From the NCBI GenBank assembly GCA_028691575.1, contig JAQUYY010000106.1, positions 1-6,535 of the forward strand: a stretch of DNA of 6,535 nt. The letters run 5' to 3'. Positions 6,453 to 6,535 of this stretch are shown piece by piece (within the stretch, counting starts at the first letter, position 1; each line of letters starts with the position of its first letter). The translations under genes and the position numbers were made by a program. This stretch comes from Candidatus Gastranaerophilales bacterium. Lineage in GTDB: Bacteria > Cyanobacteriota > Vampirovibrionia > Gastranaerophilales > JAQUYY01. Below the pieces are notes generated by a model. It was not told the DNA's origin. It ran no database searches and saw only the letters and a program-made list of their open reading frames with translations.

Positions 6453-6535
6453 ACCTCCGTACCGCCGGGAGTACCCGCGCCACCCGCCCTGCCCCTCCTT
6501 TCCCGGCGGAGCTCGGTATGCACCCGGGCATGGCA
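6453..6535. other. GC-rich foreign-looking tail, probable chimeric contig end
   Basis: Base composition jumps within a few bases from about 30% to about 75% G+C and stays high to the window edge. The switch falls inside the helicase gene just upstream of its SKAK segment, where Walker A-bearing sequence of the same composition should continue. The minus frame of the helicase remains open but reads as G-, P- and R-rich sequence unlike any helicase. A plus-strand frame from 6452 (GAC CTC CGT ...) is also open, with about three quarters G or C at third positions, so it could be coding sequence from a high-GC genome. A 9-bp inverted repeat lies inside. Most likely an assembly or library chimera; a real insertion is the alternative. 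Confidence 0.7.
6462..6509. repeat. 9-bp inverted repeat in the GC-rich tail
   Basis: CCGCCGGGA (6462-6470) is the exact reverse complement of TCCCGGCGG (6501-6509), with a 30-base C-rich spacer. Just outside lie TACCG (6460-6464, overlapping the first arm) and CGGTA (6514-6518), also complementary. A strong stem of this kind could promote template switching or mark a repeat end. No T-run follows, so it is not a standard terminator. Confidence 0.45.

Noticed and set aside
6513..6521. TCGGTATGC in the GC-rich tail also occurs on the minus strand at 4657-4649, and GCCGGGAG is shared too, hinting that a repeat caused the tail joining
   Set aside because: Matches of 8-9 bases are expected by chance in comparisons of this size, and they are not at the junction itself, so they do not explain the join.

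Overview
The window is strongly AT-rich (about 30% GC by eye), with short intergenic gaps, A/T-ending codons and the standard genetic code. The exception is the last ~83 bases, which are about three quarters G+C and look foreign. An RNA polymerase beta' C-terminus, a phosphohexomutase, and a GNAT plus RLAN/ATP-grasp pair in this base composition suggest an uncultured AT-rich gut-type bacterium. A Vampirovibrionia/Gastranaerophilales-like lineage is my best guess, but it rests on protein flavour rather than a marker search.

Layout. The plus-strand left part carries the 3' end of the RNA polymerase beta' gene (1-378), a strong intrinsic terminator (401-438), a candidate promoter, and a complete phosphomannomutase/phosphoglucomutase (505-1974). 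A hairpin at 1984-2008 separates this from the minus-strand remainder. From right to left on the minus strand come a 5'-truncated UvrD/Rep-type helicase (4812 to about 6452), a 249-bp intergenic stretch with a locally GC-rich repeat-like module, a GNAT acetyltransferase (4107-4562) coupled by a 4-base GTGA overlap to a RimK-like ATP-grasp ligase with an N-terminal RLAN domain (2653-4110), and a small unrecognised protein (2039-2437).

How the genes work together. The polymerase subunit and the sugar phosphomutase are housekeeping genes separated by a terminator. The GNAT and RLAN/ATP-grasp genes form the most interesting unit. They are a predicted two-enzyme amide-ligase and acylation cassette whose substrate cannot be read from the sequence. 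The helicase fragment retains motifs II to VI but lacks the Walker A end. Its reading frame runs from clear helicase sequence straight into the GC-rich tail, so the right edge is most likely an assembly chimera, although a real insertion cannot be excluded.
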